From Pseudobacter ginsenosidimutans (GTDB lineage Bacteria > Bacteroidota > Bacteroidia > Chitinophagales > Chitinophagaceae): a stretch of 64,000 nt of DNA. How positions within the stretch are numbered: position 1 is the first letter of the stretch; each line of letters begins with the position of its first letter. The translations under genes and the position numbers were made by a program. The stretch is taken from contig NZ_CP042431.1 of NCBI RefSeq assembly GCF_007970185.1, forward strand, positions 2,852,001 through 2,916,000. The letters are read 5' to 3'. Shown here piece after piece: positions 10,283 through 19,340 of this stretch. The notes beneath the pieces were generated by a model. That model was not told where the DNA came from. It worked only from the letters and a program-made list of their open reading frames with translations, and searched no databases.

Positions 10283-11584
10283 TTATCGTTCGTTCAAAGG
10301 CATGTCGGGATTGAAATTGATCACGGCCTGCGGGATTTGTAAAGTATATTTTTTGCTGTCCGGAGTAAGTGTATAGATATCAGTACCAAGATTTCGTATA
10401 ACGGTAGGTGTTTTACCTTCCCTGGCCAGTCTTCGACTGTCGAACCAGCGGATCGGGCTGGCGATCAGCTCCCTTCTTCTTTCATTCAGTACCCAGTTGA
10501 GCACTTCAGCTGCATCGGTGGAATGGAGGTCAACATGATTCCTGTCGCGTTTTGCATTGATGCTGTTGATGATGCCTAGTGCTGAATTGAGATCGGGTGA
10601 AGGTTTGCGCACCAGGGCTTCTGCCTTGGTGAGCATGGTTTCAGGAACGGAGATGCCAAAATTGGTTTGCCTGATCCTCAGCCCGCTTGTTTTGGAGGCC
10701 AGTAGTCTTTCCCGGTTATCTGTAGTGCTGAACAAAGCGGCTGCACTGGCAGTGAGCTTTGTTCTCAGTACATGGGTGAGCTCGTAATTGCTTCGGAGAT
10801 AAAGGTTCTCAGGATTGGACAACAGGTCAGGTGCAGTAGCGTTGGCCGCCGAAATATCAAGCAGATCACTTTTCAATGCGAGCGCAGCATCTGCATTTTC
10901 AATGGTGTTATCGTAGTCCTGCATGTGCAGGTAGATCCTGGCCAGTGACGCGTATGCAGCTGCTTTACTGCCACGGTAAGGAACGGGATGCAGATCGGAA
11001 AGGTTGGGCAGTGCATCACGGATGTCTTTGATCATTTTTTCATAGCTATCTTTCACGGTAGACCTGGATGGCGTTTTCGCATACATATCAGCGGAAGTAA
11101 CATACGGGATGCCCGGATCTGATGCCGCAGTGGCGGGATCATAGGGCTTCGCATATAACTGGGCAATGCAGAAATGCGCGTAAGCCCTTGCCAGCAATCC
11201 TTCTGCTTTCAGTTTTTCTTTTTCAAGTTGTGATCCTCCTCTGGAGTCCATCACTTCATTGATCACGAGATTGGCATAATAAACAGTTTTGTAAGGCATG
11301 GACCAGAGTGTGGGATCTTCATTCACATAAGGCTGGTCCTGCCAGGTGTACAATCTTGCTGTAATGCCGTTGGGGGTACGGGTAGGCAGATATTCGAAAT
11401 TGTCGCTCAGCTGGATCAGCGGCCAGCCGAAATAACCATTCACGTCATCTGCATTCAGGAGTTGATCATAATCCGGAGTAGCGCTAACAGTAACCACGCC
11501 GGGCTGATCCACTTCCAGGAATTTTTTCTCACAGCTTGTGATGAATAAGACGGATGATAATATGATGGGGATGATCTTGTTCAT
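10283..11584 (-). CDS. SusD/RagB-family surface lipoprotein
   Basis: The 433-residue lipoprotein has lipobox LFITSC with Cys18, followed by EKKFLEVDQPG, the typical SusD N-terminus. TPR-like helices include LLARAYAHFCIAQLYAKPY and AAYASLARIYLHMQDYDNTI. The family ending has ERRRELIASPIRWFDSRRLAREG and ends FNPDMPLNER. It forms the substrate-binding lid over the SusC channel encoded 18 bases upstream. No glycan-degrading enzyme is in the operon, so the ligand need not be a sugar. Confidence 0.93.
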   Translation of the reverse strand: MNKIIPIILSSVLFITSCEKKFLEVDQPGVVTVSATPDYDQLLNADDVNGYFGWPLIQLSDNFEYLPTRTPNGITARLYTWQDQPYVNEDPTLWSMPYKTVYYANLVINEVMDSRGGSQLEKEKLKAEGLLARAYAHFCIAQLYAKPYDPATAASDPGIPYVTSADMYAKTPSRSTVKDSYEKMIKDIRDALPNLSDLHPVPYRGSKAAAYASLARIYLHMQDYDNTIENADAALALKSDLLDISAANATAPDLLSNPENLYLRSNYELTHVLRTKLTASAAALFSTTDNRERLLASKTSGLRIRQTNFGISVPETMLTKAEALVRKPSPDLNSALGIINSINAKRDRNHVDLHSTDAAEVLNWVLNERRRELIASPIRWFDSRRLAREGKTPTVIRNLGTDIYTLTPDSKKYTLQIPQAVINFNPDMPLNER

Positions 11585-11602
11585 GTTAATGATGATTGTG
11601 CA

Positions 11603-14600
11603 TTAAAAATTAGCCAGTACGCCGAAGGTATAAGTGGGAGTGATGGGCAGGGTTCTCTCACCGCTTTCCATCAAATGGGCCTCAGGATCGATCCCATTTT
11701 TATTCTTTACCCATTTCCATGCGTTCCTCACCTGGAAGTTGAGTTTGATACTGTTCACAGGCCAGGCGCCCAGCATTCTTTTATCGAAGAGATAGGCAAC
11801 GGCCACTTCGCGCAGCTTTATGAATGCGGCGGAAGCGAATTTCTGATCGCTCCAGTTATACTGGTTGCTTTGCATTACGCTTTTCCGGGGGATCTGTGTA
11901 TGCTGCTCATCTCCCGGCTTTTGCCACCTGGAGGCAGCTACCCGGGATATATTCGTATAGCCTTCTCCGTTAAAACTGTTGGAGAAATAAAACTCATCCA
12001 GCATATCGGTAGCCATAAAATGACCACCATTGGCGATGAAGAGGAAAGAGAGGTCCCAGTTGCCATACTGCAAAATATTCGTAAGTCCTGCCGTGTATTT
12101 GGGAACGATGGAGCCGATCACCACCAGGTCTTCATATTTAAGATTGGAGTATTGTGCCGCGGGGATTTTCACACGCTTTCCATCTGCCTGTACATCCCAC
12201 ATCAGACCAGCGCCTGTTTCATCCACACCTGCCCATTGATAAGCGAAAAATGTACGGGAGGGAAATCCGGTGAAATTCCTCGGGAATCCAGCCAGGCTGC
12301 CATTGTTGAGATTCGTATATCCCACCTTGTTAGTATTGAGGCCGAGATTCACTGTTGTCTGCCAGCGGAATTTACTGTTGTTGATATTGATGGTGTTCAG
12401 CCTCAGCTCAACGCCTTTGTTGGTGATATCGGATGTGTTCAGGTTGATCAGGTAGAAGCCTGTACGGGTGGGATCCCAGGTCTGTGATGCCAGCAGGTCT
12501 GTGGTTTTCTTATGATAGAAATCCACGGAACCGCTGATCCTGTTGGAAAGAAAACTGAAATCCAATGCCAGGTTATGCGTGAAAGTAGGCTCCCATCGCA
12601 GTTCCCTGTTGGCAGGTGAATTGATGTTGAGATGGGTATTGTTGAGATTGAAACTGCTCCATGCCTGCGCGATAGTCCTGAGTGATGACGAAGTAAGATC
12701 AGGTACGTTACCTGTAAGGCCCGCAGTATATCTCAATTGCAGCAGGTTCATCCAGGAAGGGGCTTTGATGAAACTCTCGCGCAGCAGGTCCCATTTCAAT
12801 CCGGCAGAAGCCAGTATCTGTTTGTTCAATCCCGCCGAACGATCGAAGCGGCTGCTCTTGTTGATGCGCGCACTGGTGCTGAAAGTGTATTTCCCTTTGT
12901 AAGCATAGGAGCCTGCAAAATAATAGAAGATATAACGATCATCCAGTGTGCTTTTCTTGAAATAGTTCTCGTACTCAAATTTACTGAACAGTGTGCTGAC
13001 AGGATTCTCCACGCCAACAGTTGTGATATACCTGAAGTCAACAGGGAAGTTTAGATTATTGGATGGGTCGTATCCGAAACGGGAGTCCATCGAATTATCG
13101 AAAAGTGATTTTTGTCTTTCAAGCCCGAGCGTCATGTCCACCCTGTGATCATGATTGAAAGTATGGTTCAGGTCCAGCTGGGCGCGCACATAAAAATTCC
13201 TGGTGGTGTTCCTTGTTTCAGAAAGTATACCGCCTTTGGGAATGTTGAAAACCGGCAAGGTTCCATCCAGCGTTGCATAGCTGGCAACAAGATTTCTCGC
13301 TTCGAATGAGTTTGCATTGTAGATATCCTTTTTCAGCTCATCGATATTCTCTGATTTATAGCTCACGCTGAGCGCGATGCTGTTGTTGAATTTATAGCTG
13401 AGCGTGGATTGAAGACGAAGATTATTGGTCTTGTTGTTGAAATCATAATCAGTCAGGTTATCGAGCGGGGCATAGGTGAGTGAAGGAAAACCGGCGTCCA
13501 CAAATTGCCTGCTGAGATCATCATTCCATCTGTAGGGGATTTGCCTGGGGCTGCCATCCGGGTTGCGCAATCTTTCATAAGGAAGGATCTTGACAGAACC
13601 CGGAACAACAGAGTTGGAACTGCCGCCGAATCTTTTCAGGGCAGACACGTCCTGGTCGTTCACGCTATAGTTGGCATTGATGGCGAGCGTGAGCTTGCTG
13701 GTAAGTTTGATATCACTGTTGAAGTTCACATTGGTCTTCCGGAATTCATCACCCTTGTAAAGATTGGTACCTTTTACATAGCCGAAGGAAGCATAGTAGC
13801 TGAAACGGTCTGTGGGCGCGGCGCTGATGCTGACCGTATTGTCTGTGGAATAATAATTGTTGAAGAATTCCCTGCCTGCTTCTTTGAGGTTATCGTAAGA
13901 ACCGATCTCCTTCAATCTTCTGTCTCTTTCTTCAGCTGTTATCTTTCCTTCTTCAAAATCGAACAAGGTAGCGTATACTGGTGTGTAGGCGTCGCGTGAA
14001 TAGCTGTAATCGTCCCTGGCCGGAAGATTGTTCGGGAATGCGTAGAAATCTTCTTTTTCGAATTCCACCATTTCTGCGGGGCTCAGCATGTTGAGGTAAC
14101 TGAGTTTGGGCCTCGGGTTGATATTGAAGGAAGAACGGAAAGTGACTTTTGGCGAAAGTGTTTTTCCTTTTTTTGTATTGATCACGATCACACCATTGGT
14201 GGCTTTCACGCCCCAGATGGCGGCTGCGGCCGCATCACGGAGCAGGGTAATGGTTTCAACATCGTTCGGATTGATGGTAGACAGGCTGCCTTCGATGGGG
14301 AATCCGTCTACAACGATCAATGGTTGTTGATTGCCGAAGGTAGAAACGCCGCGCATCAGGATGCTGGGATCATCTTCCCCTTCAATACCATTGGCGCTTC
14401 TGGAGATCAGCAATCCCGGCGCCATGCCTTCGATCAGGTTGATGAGATCCGGAGAGGTCCGGCGTTCCAGGTCTTTTGCAGTGATCACGGAATAGGAGCC
14501 GGTTGCCCGTTCTTTCGGTATTTTCTGGTAACCTGTGTTCACGGAAACGGTTACATCTCCCAGTGAGGATACTTTGGTTTTCACTACTATCAGGATATTG

Positions 14601-15205
14601 TTCTTCCCGTTCACTTTTACTTCCTGTGTTTCAAAATTCACGCTGGATACTATCAGAACGGCTTGCTCGTTCACTCCTTCCAGTGTGAACTCGCCTTTGC
14701 CGTTGGTGGCTGTTCCTTTGTCTGTGCCTTTCACCGTCACCGTTACACCACTGGCGGGTTCGCCGCTTTCCGTAGTGATCCGGCCCCGGACTTCGATAGT
14801 AGGTGGGTAGATCTGAAATACAGGCGGCGTGATCCTCTTTGCAGAGATCACGATGGTCTTTTTCTGAATGGAATAATCGAATAATTGTTCCTTCAGTACA
14901 TTGTCCAGGAACGCCAGCAAAGGCATCTTATCCGCCTGAATGCTTACCGGAGCAGCTTTCCGGAGGATGGCTCCGTCATAGAAAACTACAAAACCCGTTT
15001 GTTTTTCAATGGCGGTAAACACTTCCTTCAGGGATGCTTTCTTCCCTGAAAAAGTGATGGTCTGGGAATTACTTTTGGCGCTGATATGCAAACAGAGCCC
15101 CAGTAATAGAATGCCGACAAATGTGAGCCGCATAAGCAGTTGTTTTTTCGCAGAGGTTAGGAAACGGGTGTTGTCACGCCCTTTCCGGAGAGCATTTAAT
15201 TGCAT
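11603..15205 (-). CDS. SusC/RagA TonB-dependent transporter with STN signalling domain
   Basis: This outer-membrane barrel of about 1200 residues takes up ligand captured by SusD, powered by TonB. The start is placed at MQLNALRKGR (15205); the open frame begins 15 codons earlier. After a signal sequence (LLLGLCLHISAKSNSQ) come an STN domain (about 40-110), a carboxypeptidase-regulatory-like domain (VRGRITTESGEPASGVTVTV), a plug (GSYSVITAKDLERRTSPDLI; SILMRGVSTFG) and a long barrel ending in Phe. The STN domain is the part that signals to FecR in cell-surface signalling. It lies between FecR and SusD. Confidence 0.94.
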   Translation of the reverse strand: MQLNALRKGRDNTRFLTSAKKQLLMRLTFVGILLLGLCLHISAKSNSQTITFSGKKASLKEVFTAIEKQTGFVVFYDGAILRKAAPVSIQADKMPLLAFLDNVLKEQLFDYSIQKKTIVISAKRITPPVFQIYPPTIEVRGRITTESGEPASGVTVTVKGTDKGTATNGKGEFTLEGVNEQAVLIVSSVNFETQEVKVNGKNNILIVVKTKVSSLGDVTVSVNTGYQKIPKERATGSYSVITAKDLERRTSPDLINLIEGMAPGLLISRSANGIEGEDDPSILMRGVSTFGNQQPLIVVDGFPIEGSLSTINPNDVETITLLRDAAAAAIWGVKATNGVIVINTKKGKTLSPKVTFRSSFNINPRPKLSYLNMLSPAEMVEFEKEDFYAFPNNLPARDDYSYSRDAYTPVYATLFDFEEGKITAEERDRRLKEIGSYDNLKEAGREFFNNYYSTDNTVSISAAPTDRFSYYASFGYVKGTNLYKGDEFRKTNVNFNSDIKLTSKLTLAINANYSVNDQDVSALKRFGGSSNSVVPGSVKILPYERLRNPDGSPRQIPYRWNDDLSRQFVDAGFPSLTYAPLDNLTDYDFNNKTNNLRLQSTLSYKFNNSIALSVSYKSENIDELKKDIYNANSFEARNLVASYATLDGTLPVFNIPKGGILSETRNTTRNFYVRAQLDLNHTFNHDHRVDMTLGLERQKSLFDNSMDSRFGYDPSNNLNFPVDFRYITTVGVENPVSTLFSKFEYENYFKKSTLDDRYIFYYFAGSYAYKGKYTFSTSARINKSSRFDRSAGLNKQILASAGLKWDLLRESFIKAPSWMNLLQLRYTAGLTGNVPDLTSSSLRTIAQAWSSFNLNNTHLNINSPANRELRWEPTFTHNLALDFSFLSNRISGSVDFYHKKTTDLLASQTWDPTRTGFYLINLNTSDITNKGVELRLNTININNSKFRWQTTVNLGLNTNKVGYTNLNNGSLAGFPRNFTGFPSRTFFAYQWAGVDETGAGLMWDVQADGKRVKIPAAQYSNLKYEDLVVIGSIVPKYTAGLTNILQYGNWDLSFLFIANGGHFMATDMLDEFYFSNSFNGEGYTNISRVAASRWQKPGDEQHTQIPRKSVMQSNQYNWSDQKFASAAFIKLREVAVAYLFDKRMLGAWPVNSIKLNFQVRNAWKWVKNKNGIDPEAHLMESGERTLPITPTYTFGVLANF

Positions 15206-15347
15206 AAATTCGCAACAGTTTTGGGTTTGATAATAATTAATAGTCAGCAACGGCTATCTTGATTTGACTACCCGAAATATTGCCGGGCCCGATCGCGACT
15301 CGGGTTCCGGTTTTTTTCAGATGATCAATTCTGTCCTGTTTTGTTGT

Positions 15348-16466
15348 TTATGGTGTTACCACCAGTTTTCTTTCTCCCTCCAGCCTTACATGGAGATCGG
15401 CTTTTTCCAGTAAGTTGATCAATTCAGAAAGGTTCAGATCGCGCTGCATCTTGCCCTGGAATTCCCGCCTTGGAATTGCGCCTTCATAACTCACTTCGAT
15501 ATTGTACCAGCGCTGCAGTTGTCGCATCACGGCAGGGATATCGGCATTCACGAAATGGAAGAGACCATTTTTCCAGGCAACAGCTTCGTCTGTATCTGCA
15601 TCCTTCACGTCAACGGTGTTCTCATCTACCTGTGCCTGCCGGCCTGGTTGCAACAGCGAAGAAGATGAAGAATGATTGTTTTTCACTTTTACAGTTCCTT
15701 CAAGTAGAGTAGTGCGTTCGATTGCTTCATCAGAATAAGCATTGATATTGAAACGCGTTCCGATCACTTCCACCTGTTGTTTACGTGTGGTAACGATGAA
15801 TGGCTTGCTTTTATCTTTCGCTATTTCCAGGTAGGCTTCACCATCGATTTCCACTTTTCTCTCATTGCCGGAGAAGGTGCTTGGATAGCGGATAGAGCTG
15901 GCAGCGTTGAGCCATACCTGTGATCCATCGGGTAATTGCAACTGGAATTGCCGGCCTTTGGGCGTGCTCATGGTATGCCAGGCAATAGCGCCATCGTTTT
16001 GCGGAGGATACATGAGCTGTCCACTTTTCACTTCCACCCTTATGCCGTTCACCTGCAGCATGCTGCCATTTTTCACAGTGTCCAGCACAATTTGTTTTCC
16101 GTCTGCCAGCGTAAGGATGGCGCCATCCTTTCCAGGCGGAACATCTTTGACAGCAAGAGCTGCAGGCTTTTGTTCTGTGGCCCTTTCAGGTGTTGACAGC
16201 CAGAGCCAGGTAACCAGTGCTGCGGCCACTACAGCAGCCGCTGCTGCGATCCTGAACCAGGGGCGCTTCACCAAAGGCAGTTCTATGGCAGGTTGTGGGC
16301 GGCTGGCTTCCAGGTCCTGCCAGGTTTCATCGAACAGTTCCTGGAACATTGGCGCCAGTGCCGGATCATTGCTGAGGGCAAACAGTTCCTGCTGTTCGGC
16401 TGCGCTGATGCTGGCATCGAGCTGTTTTTGAAAAAGCGCTTTCAGTCGTTGTTGGGTATTGTTCAC
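15348..16466 (-). CDS. FecR-family anti-sigma factor
   Basis: The 372-residue inner-membrane regulator has a cytoplasmic N-terminal helical domain (about 1-85), one membrane helix (WFRIAAAAAVVAAALVTWLWL, about 90-110), and a periplasmic FecR domain with MSTPKGRQFQLQLPDGSQVW and YLEIAKDKSKPFIV. The C-terminal DUF4974 part shows NADIPAVMRQLQRWYNIEVS. It would hold the ECF sigma factor encoded upstream and release it when the SusC STN domain reports ligand. It lies second in the operon. Confidence 0.94.
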   Translation of the reverse strand: MNNTQQRLKALFQKQLDASISAAEQQELFALSNDPALAPMFQELFDETWQDLEASRPQPAIELPLVKRPWFRIAAAAAVVAAALVTWLWLSTPERATEQKPAALAVKDVPPGKDGAILTLADGKQIVLDTVKNGSMLQVNGIRVEVKSGQLMYPPQNDGAIAWHTMSTPKGRQFQLQLPDGSQVWLNAASSIRYPSTFSGNERKVEIDGEAYLEIAKDKSKPFIVTTRKQQVEVIGTRFNINAYSDEAIERTTLLEGTVKVKNNHSSSSSLLQPGRQAQVDENTVDVKDADTDEAVAWKNGLFHFVNADIPAVMRQLQRWYNIEVSYEGAIPRREFQGKMQRDLNLSELINLLEKADLHVRLEGERKLVVTP

Positions 16467-16559
16467 AGTTACAGGTTTTGATGAAGTAACAGAACGTGAA
16501 CAGTAGAAACGAACGGCAGGAGCCGGACTACCAGTTGCAGTAAAAATATTTTTTGTTTG

Positions 16560-17150
16560 CTACCATTCCCTCAGCAGGAAGGCAAAAGGAAGAAGTGCGC
16601 CATGCTTGTTCACATGCTCACGCACGGAGCGGATAGCCTGGGCCATATGATTGCGGACGGTGTTGGGAGAAAGCTGCAGGCGCTCTGCGATCTGCTCATA
16701 ACTGAGATGATGATCGCGATGAAGTGTATAGATGATCCTTTTTTGAGGAGGAAGCCTGTTGATGCCATCACGGTATATCCGGAGCAATTCTTTTTCCTGC
16801 AGCTGATCAACCGGCTGCTGGTGAAGGTTGCTGACAGCTTCATACAATACCTGCTGCAAAGCCTGGTCCCTGCCCGCTTTCCGGAACATGTCCAGCACCA
16901 GGTTCTGTGTGATTCGTTTGATATAAGGAAGAATGATCATGTGTTCCGGGAACTGTTCTCTTTTTTCCCAAACCTTCACAAAGGTTTCCTGCACTACTTC
17001 TTCAGAGAGTTCCCTTGATTTGGTAAGATAGAATGCGAATGCAAAAACAGGTTGCTGGAATTGTTCGTAAATGGAGTTGAAAGCCGCTTCATCACCTGCT
17101 GCAAGCCGCTTCAGTAGCTGTTCTTCATTATATGATGCCTGCCTGATCAA
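16560..17150 (-). CDS. ECF sigma factor (RNA polymerase sigma-70 family)
   Basis: The 196-residue sigma factor has region 2 at about 10-85 (AAFNSIYEQFQQPVFAFAFY; EEVVQETFVKVWEKREQF) and region 4 at about 125-180 (LPPQKRIIYTLHRDHHLSYE with QIAERLQLSPNTVRNHM). It is the first gene of the leftward operon and pairs with the FecR gene 93 bases downstream. Its start faces another ECF sigma gene across a gap of about 150 bases. Confidence 0.94.
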   Translation of the reverse strand: MIRQASYNEEQLLKRLAAGDEAAFNSIYEQFQQPVFAFAFYLTKSRELSEEVVQETFVKVWEKREQFPEHMIILPYIKRITQNLVLDMFRKAGRDQALQQVLYEAVSNLHQQPVDQLQEKELLRIYRDGINRLPPQKRIIYTLHRDHHLSYEQIAERLQLSPNTVRNHMAQAIRSVREHVNKHGALLPFAFLLREW

Positions 17151-17301
17151 TGGGTATGAACTTGGATATGCAACTTACAAAAGTTGACGCTATTCATTCT
17201 ATTAAAATGATATTTGTCCGGAATTACTGGTTTACCGGTATATTCAGGAAATCCTGTTTTTTCGTTTTTAATTATATTTATAGCGTTTAAAGGAAAAGGA
17301 A

Positions 17302-17895
17302 CTGACTGCAGATAGCTTACATACTGACCAAGAACTATTCCGTTTGATAGCGCTCGATGATGAGGAAGCCTACAGACTTTTTTTTCAGCGTCATTTTGAC
17401 CGGCTATTTGGAGTGATGCTCCGTTATATCGGCCGGAGGCCGGATGCAGAGGATATAGTGCAGTCTGTATTCCTGAAAGTATGGGAAAAACGGAAACAGC
17501 TTCCACAGATATCACAGCCCGAAAGCTGGCTGTTCATCACTGCCCGCAATGAATTCGTGAACAGGTTCCGCAAACTCAGAACGGAACAGCAATACCGCGA
17601 TTATCTATCCGACATGTTTGCTGAAGAGCTGGATGCTCCTGATAAGTTGCTGATTATCCGGCAGCGTGATTCGCTGATCCGGAAAGCCCTTCATGGCCTT
17701 CCTGAAAAACAGCAGCAGGCATTTCTGCTCAGCAGGGAAGAGGGACTAACCTATGAAAAGATCGCGGAGCGGATGGGCGTTGCCCGCACCACCGTAAAAG
17801 AACATATCTCCCGTGCCATGAAAACTTTAAAGGATTTCATGCTTTCCAATGAAGGAGAGCTACTGGTCTTATTCTGTTTTTCCATTTTTTCATAA
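17302..17895 (+). CDS. ECF sigma factor (RNA polymerase sigma-70 family), likely non-ATG start
   Basis: Region 2 carries TDQELFRLIALDDEEAYRLF and AEDIVQSVFLKVWEKRKQL; region 4 has GLPEKQQQAFLLSREEGLTY and KIAERMGVARTTVKEHISRAM. The first usual start codon in the frame is TTG at 17344. The conserved N-terminal stretch TDQELFRLIAL is encoded upstream of it in an open frame back to 17284 that has no ATG, GTG or TTG. CTG at 17302, seven bases after AGGA (17291-17294), is the best candidate and gives 197 residues. It pairs with the FecR gene at 17985. Confidence 0.85.
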   Translation: MTADSLHTDQELFRLIALDDEEAYRLFFQRHFDRLFGVMLRYIGRRPDAEDIVQSVFLKVWEKRKQLPQISQPESWLFITARNEFVNRFRKLRTEQQYRDYLSDMFAEELDAPDKLLIIRQRDSLIRKALHGLPEKQQQAFLLSREEGLTYEKIAERMGVARTTVKEHISRAMKTLKDFMLSNEGELLVLFCFSIFS

Positions 17896-17984
17896 TTTTT
17901 TTAGAGGCATGTCCTCCCATATTTAAAACCGTGCGTCTTTACTATACCGGAAGGAATTATTGAAGGCTGATTTCAAACCTTGTC

Positions 17985-19199
17985 ATGACCAACGAACAAT
18001 TCATAACCCTGCTGTTGAAATTCAAACAGCAACAACTGACTGGAGAAGAACTTGATCTTTTTCTGAAGGAAGCATCATTACCTGAGCGCGAAGCACTGCT
18101 GGGTGAAATGCTTACGGATGATCTGGCGGCGTATACTCCCGGTGTCTCCACAGATCCGGAGGCTGCTGAGAAGGTCTGGAATAAACTTTCTGAGGCAAGG
18201 AACAACAATGAAATTCCGGAAGCTGCACCTGCGAAGCTGTACAGACTTCGTAACTGGAAATGGGCGGCTGCCGCTGTTGTGATCATTGCTGCCGTAGTTT
18301 GGTTAAGGCTCATGAGCGGCGCGGATCACAACAGCCAGATGGCAAAAAATGAAACGGCTGCCGCCATCGAACCCATTCAGCAATCCGTTGTGCTCACGTT
18401 ATCTGATGGCAGGACCATTCAGCTGGATAGTGCAGCCAACGGTAAGCTCGCAGATGAAGGCGCAACCCAGGTGATGAAAACTGCCAATGGCGAGCTCAGC
18501 TACCAGGTAACAGATAATAAGCTGGCTGCAGCACAGGAAACCTTGTTCAATTCCATGAGCACACCACCGGGCACTCAATATCATTTTACACTTCCCGATG
18601 GCACACGGGTATGGATGAACGCCGCTTCGTCTATCAGCTTCCCCACTGCTTTCACCGGAAAGCAACGCCTGGTGAAGATCAAAGGCGAAGTATATTTTGA
18701 AGCGTATCAGAACAAGGAACAACCTTTCCTGGTGAATGTGAATGATCGCGGACTGGTAGAAGTATTGGGAACATCTTTCAATATCAATGCTTACAATAAT
18801 GAACAGGCTATTAAAACAACACTGCTGGAAGGCAGCCTGCTCGTAGGCAACTGGCTGGAGTCCGACAGAGCAAAAGACCAGGTGAAACTCAAACCAGGCG
18901 AACAGGCTTTGCAAAAAGAGAATAATGTACCGGTTGTTTTGAAGGATGTAGATAAAGAAAAAGTGATGGCCTGGAAAACCGGGATCTTCAATTTCAACAA
19001 TGCCAGTTTACAGGAAGTGATGAGAGAGCTGGCCCGCTGGTATGATATTGAAGTAGTGTATGAGAAAGGAGTTCCTGAGCTGGAATTTGTTGGTAAGATC
19101 AGCCGGAAACTCACGCTGCAACAGGTGTTGAACGGATTACAGGGAACAGGGTTCAAATTCAGGATAGAGGCTGGCCGCAAACTGGTCATCACTCACTGA
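17985..19199 (+). CDS. FecR-family anti-sigma factor
   Basis: The 404-residue protein has a cytoplasmic N-terminal domain, a membrane helix at about 88-107 (WKWAAAAVVIIAAVVWLRLM), and a periplasmic FecR domain with MSTPPGTQYHFTLPDGTRVW and GEVYFEAYQNKEQPFLV. The C-terminal DUF4974 has NASLQEVMRELARWYDIEVV. It is the expected partner of the preceding ECF sigma factor and of the STN domain in the SusC protein that follows. It is homologous to the FecR of the opposite operon, so the two systems are related in design. Confidence 0.94.
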   Translation: MTNEQFITLLLKFKQQQLTGEELDLFLKEASLPEREALLGEMLTDDLAAYTPGVSTDPEAAEKVWNKLSEARNNNEIPEAAPAKLYRLRNWKWAAAAVVIIAAVVWLRLMSGADHNSQMAKNETAAAIEPIQQSVVLTLSDGRTIQLDSAANGKLADEGATQVMKTANGELSYQVTDNKLAAAQETLFNSMSTPPGTQYHFTLPDGTRVWMNAASSISFPTAFTGKQRLVKIKGEVYFEAYQNKEQPFLVNVNDRGLVEVLGTSFNINAYNNEQAIKTTLLEGSLLVGNWLESDRAKDQVKLKPGEQALQKENNVPVVLKDVDKEKVMAWKTGIFNFNNASLQEVMRELARWYDIEVVYEKGVPELEFVGKISRKLTLQQVLNGLQGTGFKFRIEAGRKLVITH

Positions 19200-19340
19200 T
19201 CTGTATAAATTGTACCGGCCTGCCCATCCGGGTAACTGGCCGATTCCATGAAGTAACCATTCAGATTTTATAATAATGCACAGGCAGGCCACTGCAATGC
19301 CGGTGTAAAGAATTTGTATTGCCTTGTAAACAAAGCGCGG

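Noticed and set aside
11675-12487. 270-residue plus-strand frame opposite the leftward SusC gene
   Set aside because: Antisense shadow of a strong TonB-dependent transporter gene; no recognisable domain.
15288-15304. CCCGA / TCGGG hairpin between FecR and SusC
   Set aside because: The stem has only five pairs and no T run; it could be an attenuator but is not supported enough to list as a feature.
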